Assembly (NCBI GenBank): GCA_036676475.1
Contig: JAKFCU010000113.1
Span: 9,236-73,235 of the forward strand
Direction: 5' to 3'
From: LC029 sp036676475
Lineage (GTDB): Bacteria > Bacillota > Bacilli > Aneurinibacillales > RAOX-1
DNA length: 64,000 nt
Position numbers and translations under genes: made by a program. The stretch's first letter is position 1, and each line of letters opens with the position of its first letter. Below the pieces are notes generated by a model that was not told the origin of the DNA, ran no database searches, and saw only the letters and a program-made list of their open reading frames with translations. Shown here piece after piece: positions 17,101-24,985 of this stretch.

Positions 17101-17292
17101 GAGGATCTAACTCTGGAAGCAGCCAAAGACTTTTCAGACCAAGCTTCCATTCCTGGATGGGCTGCTGAAGCGATTCAAGCGATGGCGGGCAAAGGGTACA
17201 TTAAAGGAATGGGTGATGCCTTTAAACCCGATGTCAAAGCAACCCGTGCGCAAGCAGCGGTGTTAATTTATCAGATTAAGGGTAGATCCTAG
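14191..17292 (+). CDS. SLH-anchored phosphodiester glycosidase (NAGPA-domain) surface protein
   Basis: A 1033-residue exported protein. The signal peptide ends near AFAG-AED (about 31). A phosphodiester-glycosidase (NAGPA/DUF2233) domain spans about 45-400, with AAINADFFNM and the conserved FNLDGGGSTTM. Beta-rich Ig-like and carbohydrate-binding-like regions fill about 400-850. Three SLH domains (about 856-1033) begin at FRDVKAGMWYEPAI. It probably removes sugar-phosphodiester caps from a wall or exopolysaccharide while attached to the S-layer polymer. The ATG at 14191 follows AGGAGAGG and gives a proper signal peptide; an upstream in-frame TTG is rejected. Confidence 0.85.
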   Translation: MLNRGKYRSGTAFSLVLAMLFSIVLPAFAGAEDTATLPIQLVDEQIIGEGVVLQTYNKKISGKNSRVWVTKVDLNNPYAQVRPLYGKNGTFSTKQTVEEMAKEKGAIAAINADFFNMKDNTPFGIALDQGNIISSMGRMPYWYSLGILGDRTAIIDRFSYQGKVTAVSGASFAIQGVNKLEYKSAGYQSHQDQVNLYTPAFGPKSLGLLKGFEDYTEVVVKGDVVQEVRVKQPAAVLPSDGYVLWGHGSGAKFLQEQMKVGDPVQLASTHLSMSGAQGLDTAMAGHVLLVDNGKPLDVSVNSINGKFSRSGVGVSQDGKTLYLVAVEGPSNGRGMVLKEFSVVLKEVGSYRAFNLDGGGSTTMVARKLAENNISLLNTPAYGSQRRIPTAIGVFNTAPTGAFRDFRIEGPAQVLKGSTADYKVKGWDEHFHPFAVTLPEVVWTGQDAFTGNKLLAVTSGVQEITADYQGVQHTKKIEVIGAAHVEKLFVEPSIIAVNQGQTVPFKVKVKTKAGQVLEVTPQGATASISSEIGTVHGFNFTGGTTDAKGELAVNFDGLEVKVPVSVGTIPQPFESFDALKGIYHTANPAEIASHGSFSLSQEKQAVYRTDKGAKLQYNFEAAPWDEIRVAYGMLGDKPITLPGTPIGAGLWVYGDNSKHWLRSELIDANGKVHYMTLAKEINFSGWNYVIGNVPPEAVYPIKMKSIYVVSMPEGADQRPHKGTIYFDEMTLYQPYDPAKDTKPATIQAGEAFNLSQEISVKLDTTAQVEPVSTIPLYMPGKKPVLNGLKILVEQNPKTITLTPNQWPDQRGVGLLYLDEQQKTSLEVKGSQQSNGDYVFPIQQWGTYIPYYSVQSNPFRDVKAGMWYEPAIVQLHGEGIINGMSKDRFAPDAVLTRAQFVTLLGNWLGWKDDASMKLEFKDGIPTYAVPAVKVALSKGIVQGFPGQLFKPNDPLTRAQMAVMLYRALQDRGEDLTLEAAKDFSDQASIPGWAAEAIQAMAGKGYIKGMGDAFKPDVKATRAQAAVLIYQIKGRS

Positions 17293-17345
17293 TAGAGTCC
17301 CCCTAATGTCATTTGATTGGGAGGGTGAAATTAAATTAGGGTTAT

Positions 17346-17378
17346 GAAGAATAGGGGGAATTTCTTCCCCTATTCTTC
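17346..17378 (+). terminator. Hairpin after the SLH glycosidase gene
   Basis: GAAGAATAGGGG pairs with CCCCTATTCTTC over a short loop. The T-tail is weak (AATTT). It lies within the 349-bp gap 17293-17641, which otherwise holds the tetR promoter and AT-rich sequence without a gene. Confidence 0.65.
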
Positions 17379-17567
17379 AATTTGGATCAAAAGAAGGTTT
17401 GTTAGGGGAAAAATATTCCTTTATTTTATAATGTTTGCGCTTTCAATACACTAAGAAGAGCTGTTAAGGGAATTTCCGCTAATTAGCCTACTTTTTCGCC
17501 GTTTTAAAGGATTAAGGAAGAATTTTCCTCTAAATGGGATAGCTGTTTCTATGCTGGAAATCTTTTA

Positions 17568-17596
17568 TTGACACCGTCGTTCTTTCCGCCTACAAT
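17568..17596 (+). promoter_or_regulatory. Sigma-A promoter of the tetR-efflux operon
   Basis: TTGACA at 17568-17573 and TACAAT at 17591-17596 are separated by exactly 17 bp. The regulator start codon is 46 bp downstream. Confidence 0.85.
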
Positions 17597-17599
17597 TCC

Positions 17600-17633
17600 A
17601 ATTAAACGATTAATTTAAACAAACATTTAATTG
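17600..17633. promoter_or_regulatory. Candidate TetR operator
   Basis: AATTAAACG at 17600-17608 and CATTTAATT at 17624-17632 form an imperfect inverted repeat covering the transcription start. This is where a TetR-type autorepressor would block the promoter just upstream. Assignment is by position and symmetry only. Confidence 0.45.
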
Positions 17634-17641
17634 GAGGGAAA

Positions 17642-18238
17642 ATGGAACCGCAAGATATAAAATTGAGAATCTTACTCGCTGCGAAAAAACTCTTTGCCAA
17701 ACAAGGATATGATGGGACTTCCGTCCGTGAGATTTGTGAGGAAGCAGGCGGCAACGTGGCTTTAGTATCGTATCACTTCGGGGGAAAGGAAAATGTTTTC
17801 TTTGCTATATTAGACACGTTATTTCCGGGAAATCATTTGGATCAATACGAAGAACAGCTGAAAGATCCAGTCTTTGGACTTCAATTTTTAATTGAGGGTG
17901 CATTACGATTTAAGCATGACGATCCCGAACTGGCCACGATTATGCATCAAGAAATTTCCCTGCAAACGCCAAGAGCTGAACGCATCTTGTCTTACTGCTT
18001 GCCGGTATGGAAAAAGCTGCGTGAGGTGTTGGATATTGGAAGAAAACAGGGAATCTTTCAGTTCCGCTCATTGGATCATGCCATGATGCTTGTGATGTCA
18101 ATTTTCATATATCCAGGCTGCCATCCTATGGTCGAAGTATTGTTCACCGAGGGGGAACAGAAACTGGAGGATGTCATTTCCGATACGATTACCTTTATCT
18201 TTAGTGGATTAGGCTATCAACTCAACCAACAAGGATGA
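17642..18238 (+). CDS. TetR/AcrR-family regulator of the efflux operon
   Basis: A 198-residue TetR-type protein. The N-terminal DNA-binding domain (about 8-55) has AAKKLFAKQGYDGTSVREIC and the recognition-helix region VALVSYHFGGKE. The C-terminal ligand domain has no recognised signature. It starts the operon with the membrane fusion and RND genes (18-bp gap), so it most likely represses them and itself and is released by a pump substrate. The ATG at 17642 follows GGAGGG. Confidence 0.88.
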   Translation: MEPQDIKLRILLAAKKLFAKQGYDGTSVREICEEAGGNVALVSYHFGGKENVFFAILDTLFPGNHLDQYEEQLKDPVFGLQFLIEGALRFKHDDPELATIMHQEISLQTPRAERILSYCLPVWKKLREVLDIGRKQGIFQFRSLDHAMMLVMSIFIYPGCHPMVEVLFTEGEQKLEDVISDTITFIFSGLGYQLNQQG

Positions 18239-18256
18239 TAAAAGCGGGGGAAAAAC

Positions 18257-19501
18257 ATGAAAAGAAAATCCATATATCACTTACTTTCTATCTTGACTGC
18301 GGGGAGTCTGCTGTCGGGGTGTGCGGCAAAAGGTGAAGAGATCACTTTAGCGAATGCAGATGTCAAAGTGGTGGAAGCGACGACCACCCAAATTCAAACG
18401 ATGAATCGAATCCTTGAGCTTTCCGGGTCATTAGAGCCAATGGAAGATACCCTTGTCTCGTTCGAAGTAGGGGGGAGAATCCTTCAATTGAATAAAGAGG
18501 AAGGCGATTCCGTCAAAGCGGGGGAGATTCTAGGAAAATTGGATGATGCGGATTATAAACTCCAGGTGCAGAAAGCGGGAACTGCGGTAGAACAGGCACA
18601 GGCAACGCTCGCTAAGGTTCAAAATGGGGCGCGGCAGCAAGAGCTAACACAAGCCCAATTACTGGTGGATAAGGCTCAGGTCAATAATCAAAAGGCTCAA
18701 GATGATCTGAAAAAGATGGAGCAACTCTACCAAAATGGGGCGATTTCGAAGGATACATGGGAGAATGCCCAAATCAGGGCGGAAATGGCGGGCAAAGATC
18801 TCGAAACCACCCAAGCTTCTCTTTCCTTGGCCCAAGCTGGGGCTCGCCAAGAAGATAAAATCCAAACCTCCGCTCTGTATGAGCAAATGGTGATCCAGAA
18901 GGAACAGGCTGAGCTCGCCCAACAAAAAGCGTCTCTACAGTCACCTATGACCGGAACCATTATCGCCAAGCTCGCCAGTATGGGGCAGCTAACCGGTGCA
19001 GGAAATCCGGTTTATCGAGTGGGACGCATGGATCAGCTCAAAGCAGTCCTGCCTGTTCCCGATCGCGATGTTTCCTTATGGAAAATCGGGGATAAAATCG
19101 ATGTGGTCCTCTACGGAGATAAGAGAATAGGGACGGTTCAAAAGGTCTATCCTTCGACGAATGCCGGAACAGGAACGGTTGGTGTTGAGGTAGTTATAGA
19201 CAATGCCGATCAAAAGTGGCTGGTTGGTCAAGTAGTGAGGGCTACACATCAAATTCAAAACGGAAAAGGATTATTTGTACCGGTTGAAGCTGTGGTACGT
19301 TCGGGTGGAGAAAAGCCCTTTGTGTTCGTGGTGCAGAACAAGAAAGCCATAAAAACCGAAGTGGAAATTGGGCAGCTGCGCAACAATAGGCTGGAGATTC
19401 AAGCGGGATTAAAGGAAGGCCAGTCCCTTGTGACCAAAGGAGCGGACCGTTTGTTTGACGGGGATGCCATTGAAGTGGTGGATGGAGGGAAGTCCAAGTG
19501 A
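18257..19501 (+). CDS. RND efflux membrane-fusion lipoprotein
   Basis: A 414-residue HlyD/AcrA-type protein. A lipoprotein signal with lipobox LLSGC puts the lipidated cysteine at residue 22. A biotinyl-lipoyl-like half (VGGRILQLNKEEGDSVKAGE), a long coiled-coil hairpin rich in Q, A and K (about 110-225), the second lipoyl half (ASLQSPMTGTIIA) and a beta-barrel domain follow. It would stand on the outer face of the membrane and couple to the RND pump. No outer-membrane factor is present, as expected for a Gram-positive cell. Its stop overlaps the pump's GTG start. Confidence 0.9.
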   Translation: MKRKSIYHLLSILTAGSLLSGCAAKGEEITLANADVKVVEATTTQIQTMNRILELSGSLEPMEDTLVSFEVGGRILQLNKEEGDSVKAGEILGKLDDADYKLQVQKAGTAVEQAQATLAKVQNGARQQELTQAQLLVDKAQVNNQKAQDDLKKMEQLYQNGAISKDTWENAQIRAEMAGKDLETTQASLSLAQAGARQEDKIQTSALYEQMVIQKEQAELAQQKASLQSPMTGTIIAKLASMGQLTGAGNPVYRVGRMDQLKAVLPVPDRDVSLWKIGDKIDVVLYGDKRIGTVQKVYPSTNAGTGTVGVEVVIDNADQKWLVGQVVRATHQIQNGKGLFVPVEAVVRSGGEKPFVFVVQNKKAIKTEVEIGQLRNNRLEIQAGLKEGQSLVTKGADRLFDGDAIEVVDGGKSK

Positions 19502-22500
19502 TTGAATATCTCGTCCGCAAGCGAAAAATCACCCTTCTCTTTTTCATCATGATAACCATCCTTGGTGTATTGAGCTTCTTTCAGCTGCCGCGCCAGGAAC
19601 AGCCAGAAATTGTGATCAATATGGCGGTCGTGACGACCATTTATCCTGGAGCATCACCGGAAAAGGTAGAGCAAACAGTAACCAAAAAGCTGGAGGAAAA
19701 AATCAACGAGCTGCAGGGATTAAAATCAATCACGTCAACTTCATCCCTTGGCGTCTCCTCGATTGTAGTGGAAAGTGAAAATGGAGTGGTTCCCAAAGAG
19801 AAGTGGGAGGAACTGCGCAAGAAGGTGAAGGATGCCGAAGCCAGTCTTCCAGTGGATGTCCATCAACCGATCATCAATGATGACCTGAATCGGACATTTA
19901 TCCAAACCTTCAATGTTTACGCAGATTCCTTTGAACAGCTTTATAGTGTGAGGGAATTGATCAAGAACTGGAAAGAACAGCTGCGCACGATCCCCAATGT
20001 AGCAGATGTGACGATTGATGGACTGCCAGAAAAGCAGGTCAAGGTTGAAATCGACATGCAAAAGCTGCAGCAATATGGTCTGCACTGGGGCATGGTCTTG
20101 AGTGCGATTCAAAAAGAAAACGAAAAAACGCCCTTAGGCGATTACCAAGTAGGCACACGAACTTACCAACTGCGACTGAATGAAGTGCAGGACGTGGAGC
20201 AGTTTGCCAATACTTTGGTTACTCGCACACATGCAGGGGATCCTATTTTCCTCAAAGATATCGGTACAGTGAAAATGTCGACGGAAAGAGTGAAACAGTA
20301 CATTTATCATAATGGGAAACCAGCCATCTCGATTAGCTTGAATGCTGAAATGGGCAGCGATGTGTTATCCCTCCAACAAAAGGTAGACGACATGATGTCC
20401 CTTTTGACGCACGATAAACCCACCTGGCTTAAAATCGAATCCATTTACACACAAAGTGACCGCGTCCATGAGCTATTTTCCGATTTAAGCCGGGAAATGA
20501 TCATCGCGATTGCTGCTGTTATCTTTGTTTGTACCTTAGGGTTGAATATGATTACATCTTTTGTGGTCGCTTTAGCGATCCCTATTTCGATTGCGGTCGG
20601 ACTGATTCCCTTACCGTACATAGGCGTAAGCTTAAATCAAATTTCGATCGTCGGATTGATTATTGTGCTGGGAATTTTGGTGGATGATGCCGTGGTTGTC
20701 AATGACAATATTGAAAGAAGGCTAAGCGTCCTCAAGGAGCGGCCTTTTGAAGCAGCGGTGAAAGGGAGCAAAGAAGTATCGATTTCCATCTTAACGGCCA
20801 CATTGGCGACGATTTGTTCATTTGGCCCCTTATTTTTCCTGCAAGGAAATGCCGGACAGTTTATCAAAGCGATCCCAGTGATCATCTCCTTTTCAATGAT
20901 GGCATCAATGGTCATGTCTTTAACGATCATCCCCATCTTTCGGGAATGGCATGAATCGCGCCGAAAATCATCTGCAGACAGCTATCGCAAGCCGGCAGGT
21001 TTATTAGGAAAGCAAATACAGGCTATAACCGGGTGGTATGCCAACACCTTTATGCCTGGCTTGCTGAAAAAGCCTTTGTTAACAGGGGTAGTGGGGATTC
21101 TGATTGGAACCTCAGCCTATGGGTTAATCCCTTTCACTCCGGTTCAGCTGTTCCCTACAGCCGATCGGCCGGAAATGCTGGTTAATATTCGGGCTGCAGC
21201 GGGAAGCAATGTGGAAGAAACCAGGGAGTTAGTTCGCGGGGTATCGGATTGGCTCCAGAAACAGCCGGAAATTGAATTGGTGGCTGCCTATGCTGGTGGA
21301 AGTGCTCCGAAAATGTTTGGAGGGGACACCCAAAGTGGTTCGGGTGAACGAAACGGACAGTTGGTGATTAAAATCGATATGACGAAAGCCAACACCTCTG
21401 CGGTGGTCGATCGCTGGAATGAAGAATTAAAACGACGGTTCCCGGGTTCCTCCATCGATGTGAAAGAGCTCGAGTCAGGACCGCCCGTGGGAGCGCCTGT
21501 TGTCGTTCGGATCTATGGGGAGAATATCCAAAGTCTGCGGGAGCTTTCCCAGCAAGTGAAGGATCAAGTGATTTCGGTCCCGGGAACGAAGGAAGTGGAA
21601 GATTCCTTTGGCATCGAACGCAATACGCTGCAGTTCCATGTGAACAAGGAAGTTATGGATAAGCTTCTAATTAATTCGAACGATGTCTCCAAATCGATTC
21701 GCCTGGTCAGCGAAGGAATTGAAATAAGTGAATTTGATGATGGAAATGATTTAGTGGATATCGTCTTGTTTATGAAAAAGGAGGAGCAGGATCCTAACAC
21801 GGTCTTCCAGAAGGTAACCGTTCCGAATGCATTAGGCCAGCAAATTCCTTTATCCCAGATCGCGTCCATCGAACCGGATTTTACCCTCGGTCAAATATCG
21901 CATCGCAATTTATCACGAGTAGTCACCATCACATCGGATGTCAAGGATCGAACCGCAACTGAAGTCATGAATGAACTGAAGCCCAAGCTGGCTGGGCTAA
22001 AGTGGCCGGATGGCTATCGTTACGAAATAGGAGGAGAAACTTCAGAGCAAACGGAAATTTTTATCGACATGGGTAAGCTCTCGATTATCGTGGTATTCCT
22101 CATCTTAATTTTAATCGCGATGCAATTTTATTCCTTGTCGATTCCTATACTTGTCTTGAGCACCGTATACCTCGCCTTTGCAGGCAGTATGATCGGCTTG
22201 TTCATCACACAAACGCCATTAGGCTTCATGACCATGATGGGTGTGATTAGCTTATCGGGGATCGTCGTTCGAAACGGGATTGTACTAGTAGAATTCATTG
22301 AAGAAGCTCGTCATGAAGGAGTCCCTCTTCGCGAAGCGGTGATCCGGGCGGGTGAAGCGCGTTTTCGTCCCATCCTGCTCACCTCCGCAACAGCCATCAG
22401 CGGCTTAGCCCCGTTGGCTATCACTGGAGATGTGCTCTTTCAACCGCTAGCCATCACGATTATTTTTGGATTGGCGTTTTCTACGTTATTAACTTTAATC

Positions 22501-22587
22501 ATCGTGCCGTCCATGTATGTGGTCATGGCAGAGCGAAAAATGAAAAAGCAACAGTCCAAGCCACAACGTTTTGAGATAGGGATGTAA
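19498..22587 (+). CDS. RND (AcrB/MmpL-like HAE) multidrug efflux transporter
   Basis: A 1029-residue pump with the classic two-fold RND layout: TM1, a large extracellular loop, TM2-6, TM7, a second large loop, TM8-12. TM4 carries GILVDDAVVVNDNIERRL with the proton-relay aspartates. The second half has GVISLSGIVVRNGIVLVEFIE. It would export drugs or lipids by proton antiport. B. subtilis SwrC is an RND protein of similar size. GTG 19498 overlaps the preceding gene by 4 bp (GTGA), so the two are translationally coupled. Followed by a 316-bp gap containing three family A repeats. Confidence 0.92.
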   Translation: MIEYLVRKRKITLLFFIMITILGVLSFFQLPRQEQPEIVINMAVVTTIYPGASPEKVEQTVTKKLEEKINELQGLKSITSTSSLGVSSIVVESENGVVPKEKWEELRKKVKDAEASLPVDVHQPIINDDLNRTFIQTFNVYADSFEQLYSVRELIKNWKEQLRTIPNVADVTIDGLPEKQVKVEIDMQKLQQYGLHWGMVLSAIQKENEKTPLGDYQVGTRTYQLRLNEVQDVEQFANTLVTRTHAGDPIFLKDIGTVKMSTERVKQYIYHNGKPAISISLNAEMGSDVLSLQQKVDDMMSLLTHDKPTWLKIESIYTQSDRVHELFSDLSREMIIAIAAVIFVCTLGLNMITSFVVALAIPISIAVGLIPLPYIGVSLNQISIVGLIIVLGILVDDAVVVNDNIERRLSVLKERPFEAAVKGSKEVSISILTATLATICSFGPLFFLQGNAGQFIKAIPVIISFSMMASMVMSLTIIPIFREWHESRRKSSADSYRKPAGLLGKQIQAITGWYANTFMPGLLKKPLLTGVVGILIGTSAYGLIPFTPVQLFPTADRPEMLVNIRAAAGSNVEETRELVRGVSDWLQKQPEIELVAAYAGGSAPKMFGGDTQSGSGERNGQLVIKIDMTKANTSAVVDRWNEELKRRFPGSSIDVKELESGPPVGAPVVVRIYGENIQSLRELSQQVKDQVISVPGTKEVEDSFGIERNTLQFHVNKEVMDKLLINSNDVSKSIRLVSEGIEISEFDDGNDLVDIVLFMKKEEQDPNTVFQKVTVPNALGQQIPLSQIASIEPDFTLGQISHRNLSRVVTITSDVKDRTATEVMNELKPKLAGLKWPDGYRYEIGGETSEQTEIFIDMGKLSIIVVFLILILIAMQFYSLSIPILVLSTVYLAFAGSMIGLFITQTPLGFMTMMGVISLSGIVVRNGIVLVEFIEEARHEGVPLREAVIRAGEARFRPILLTSATAISGLAPLAITGDVLFQPLAITIIFGLAFSTLLTLIIVPSMYVVMAERKMKKQQSKPQRFEIGM

Positions 22588-22618
22588 TGGGGGTTGGGGG
22601 TGCTAGTCTCCCCCCATG

Positions 22619-22639
22619 CCCACAACATTATATAAAAGG
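22619..22639 (+). repeat. Family A repeat, copy 5
   Basis: CCCACAACATTA followed by TATAAAAGG. First of three same-direction copies within 133 bp after the RND gene. Confidence 0.75.
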
Positions 22640-22672
22640 ACACCTTCTTTTTCTCCGCCAACACCTCTTAAT

Positions 22673-22695
22673 CCACAACATTATTTAAAAGTGGT
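22673..22695 (+). repeat. Family A repeat, copy 6
   Basis: CCACAACATTA followed by TTTAAAAGTGGT, in the same direction as copies 5 and 7. Confidence 0.8.
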
Positions 22696-22729
22696 TTTGA
22701 ATTTCAGCCTCCCCATCACGTCTGTCCCA

Positions 22730-22751
22730 CCCACAACATTATATAAAAGTG
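22730..22751 (+). repeat. Family A repeat, copy 7
   Basis: CCCACAACATTA followed by TATAAAAGTG. The gap 22588-22903 holds these three repeats and then AT-rich sequence leading to the thiolase; no gene is seen. Confidence 0.8.
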
Positions 22752-22903
22752 CTTAACTATCGCCAACAGCTACCCGGAATTCCGTATATTAGAAAAAATA
22801 CTATTAAATCCTTATTTTCTGGAAGGATTTATCGAATGAATAGCGAATAGTAATAAACGTGTAAAAATATAAATAAAACATTCGACGGAGGGTAGACAGA
22901 GAC

Positions 22904-24091
22904 ATGAATAAAAGAGATGCAGTTATCGTAAGTGCAGTACGTACAGCCATAGGAAGCTTTAGCGGATCATTAGCAAACTTATCAGCAGCTGAGTTAGGAG
23001 CTGTAGCGATAAAAGGAGCGTTAGAAAAAGCAGGAGTTAAAGCTGAACTTGTTGATGAAGTGATTATGGGGAACGTCCTGCAAGCGGGAGCTGGTCAAGG
23101 CCCTGCCCGTCAAGCCTCGATTAAGGCTGGTTTGGATATCAATGTGCCGGCTATGGCCATCAACATCCTTTGCGGATCTGGATTGAAAGCCGTACACTTA
23201 GCGACTCAAGCCATTGCAAACAGTGAAGCAGAAGTAGTAGTAGCAGGTGGAATGGAAAACATGTCACAAGCTCCATATTTATTGCCAACTGCTCGTAACG
23301 GGTTCCGTATGGGAGATCAAAAAGTCGTCGACAGCATGGTTTATGATGGATTAACAGATGCATTCAATAAATATCACATGGGAATTACAGCGGAAAATTT
23401 GGCTGAGAAATATGAGATTTCCCGTGAAGAACAAGATCAATTTGCTGCCTTAAGCCAGCAAAAAACCGAAAAAGCGATCGCTGAAGGAAAATTCAAGGAG
23501 GAAATCGTTCCTGTTATTATTCCACAGCGTAAAGGCGACCCTGTTGTGTTTGAAGTGGATGAATTCCCACGCAAGGGAGTAACTGTAGAAGGGCTTGGAA
23601 AAATGAAGCCTGCATTTAAGAAGGATGGAACCGTAACCGCTGCTAATGCTTCCGGTATTAATGACGGAGCAGCTGCGCTTGTTATCATGAGCAGGGAAAA
23701 GGCTGAAGAACTTGGTTTGAAACCACTTGCCGTGATCAAAGCTAATGCAGTAGCCGGTGTAGATCCTAGCATTATGGGTATTGGTCCAGTTCCAGCAGTC
23801 AAGAAAGTTCTAGAAAAGTCTGGATTATCCTTACAGGATATTGATTTGATTGAAGCCAATGAAGCTTTTGCTGCTCAGTCCATTTCTGTTGACAGAGAGC
23901 TTAATTTTGATAAAGAAAAATTCAATGTAAACGGTGGAGCTATTGCCCTTGGACATCCGATCGGAGCAAGCGGTGCACGTATTCTTGTAACACTGATTCA
24001 TGAAATGCAGAAGCGTGATTCCAAGTATGGATTGGCCACTCTTTGTGTAGGTGGCGGTATGGGTGTAGCTACGATTGTAGAAAAAGCGTAA
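22904..24091 (+). CDS. Acetyl-CoA C-acetyltransferase (thiolase)
   Basis: A 395-residue type II thiolase. The nucleophile is Cys90 in NILCGSGLKAV, the catalytic His is His351 in GHPIGASGAR, and the second cysteine is Cys381 in LCVGGGMGVA. EANEAFAAQS is also intact. It condenses or cleaves acetyl-CoA/acetoacetyl-CoA. With no neighbouring beta-oxidation or butyrate genes its pathway role is open. The ATG at 22904 follows ACGGAGGG. It is a single-gene unit with its own terminator. Confidence 0.93.
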   Translation: MNKRDAVIVSAVRTAIGSFSGSLANLSAAELGAVAIKGALEKAGVKAELVDEVIMGNVLQAGAGQGPARQASIKAGLDINVPAMAINILCGSGLKAVHLATQAIANSEAEVVVAGGMENMSQAPYLLPTARNGFRMGDQKVVDSMVYDGLTDAFNKYHMGITAENLAEKYEISREEQDQFAALSQQKTEKAIAEGKFKEEIVPVIIPQRKGDPVVFEVDEFPRKGVTVEGLGKMKPAFKKDGTVTAANASGINDGAAALVIMSREKAEELGLKPLAVIKANAVAGVDPSIMGIGPVPAVKKVLEKSGLSLQDIDLIEANEAFAAQSISVDRELNFDKEKFNVNGGAIALGHPIGASGARILVTLIHEMQKRDSKYGLATLCVGGGMGVATIVEKA

Positions 24092-24108
24092 AAGTAAGAA
24101 AAATAAGC

Positions 24109-24146
24109 AGCTTCTGGATAGTGATATCCAGAAGCTTATTTTGGTT
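24109..24146 (+). terminator. Thiolase terminator
   Basis: AGCTTCTGGATA pairs perfectly with TATCCAGAAGCT around GTGA, followed by TATTTTGGTTT. Confidence 0.8.
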
Positions 24147-24304
24147 TATCAATAGAAGAATACTGTTGAAAATAATGTCAATAATATAGTGTAGCTTCAA
24201 ATTATCTCTAGGAGAAAAATTGCAAGTAAAATGTGAGTGAAAAAAAATCTTACACTATGGGCATAGTATGAATATGGCGAAATCATGACAATGATCATCA
24301 ATTA

Positions 24305-24333
24305 TTGACAAAACTCCAACAAATAAGTACTAT
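24305..24333 (+). promoter_or_regulatory. Sigma-A promoter of the atp operon
   Basis: TTGACA at 24305-24310 and TACTAT at 24328-24333 with 17-bp spacing. The first structural gene starts about 230 bp downstream, leaving a long 5' leader. Confidence 0.8.
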
Positions 24334-24339
24334 GAGTGA

Positions 24340-24571
24340 GGGATTAATATAAATGAGAATGCAATTGAGAATCTCATTTGCTTATCCCACATAAGCTTAT
24401 GTGTTTTTTGAAATATGTTGGTGCGGTCACTCGTGATGAGGGGTAGCTTGATCTACCTCTGTTAATGATGGACACAAAAAACTGACATATGCAACTTGCT
24501 TTAGAGGTTTGTCATTGGCTGATCCGCAATCACGGTAAAAAGCCATCTCGTTGGTTAGGGGATTTAAGTTA
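24340..24571 (+). promoter_or_regulatory. Structured 5' leader of the atp operon with internal terminator
   Basis: Between the promoter and atpI are a hairpin AATGAGA...TCTCATT (about 24354-24378) and then a 16-bp palindrome CACATAAGCTTATGTG followed by TTTTTT (24388-24409), which has intrinsic-terminator form. Downstream, GCGG and CGTGAT (24424-24440) have complements CCGC and ATCACG near 24525-24535 in the same order, which can pair only alternately or as a pseudoknot. ACCTCT and AGAGGT also pair. No known riboswitch class was recognised. This is the non-coding stretch between the thiolase and atpI. Confidence 0.5.
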
Positions 24572-24982
24572 ATGGAAAACGATTATTCTTTTCGCATTCG
24601 CCGGATAGTCATGTGGACTATTTTTATACTGGCAGGAGCCGTTTTGGGATGGGGTATTAGCTCTTATCAAACATGGTTTGCCGGACTGGCGCTAGGGATC
24701 TTCTTTGGAATGATTAGCGCTGTATTTACGGCGTGGAAGATTCATAAGGTCGGAGAAATTGCGATCCAATCTCAAGGTCAAAAAAAGCGACCGTCATTAG
24801 GGACGCCTACTCGATTTGCAATGGCTGCACTTTCTACGTTGATTACTTTGAAATTCCCAGCGTATTTCCATCTGGCAGCGATGGTAATCGGACTTATGGT
24901 TCCTTCTGTAATTGCTTTTATTGATATGCTTTATTTCAATCTTACAGAAAGAGATGAAAACGTGGAAGAAGGGGGTGAATAA
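24572..24982 (+). CDS. atpI: ATP synthase subunit I
   Basis: A 136-residue membrane protein with four predicted helices, beginning MENDYSFRIRRIVMW, at the head of the atp operon. AtpI is a small accessory protein helping assemble the c-ring and possibly handling Mg2+. Sequence conservation in this family is low, so the call leans on position and hydropathy. ATG 24572 is preferred to an upstream GTG/TTG because AGGGGAT lies at good spacing. The gene ends 3 bp before atpB. Confidence 0.82.
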   Translation: MENDYSFRIRRIVMWTIFILAGAVLGWGISSYQTWFAGLALGIFFGMISAVFTAWKIHKVGEIAIQSQGQKKRPSLGTPTRFAMAALSTLITLKFPAYFHLAAMVIGLMVPSVIAFIDMLYFNLTERDENVEEGGE

Positions 24983-24985
24983 TCT

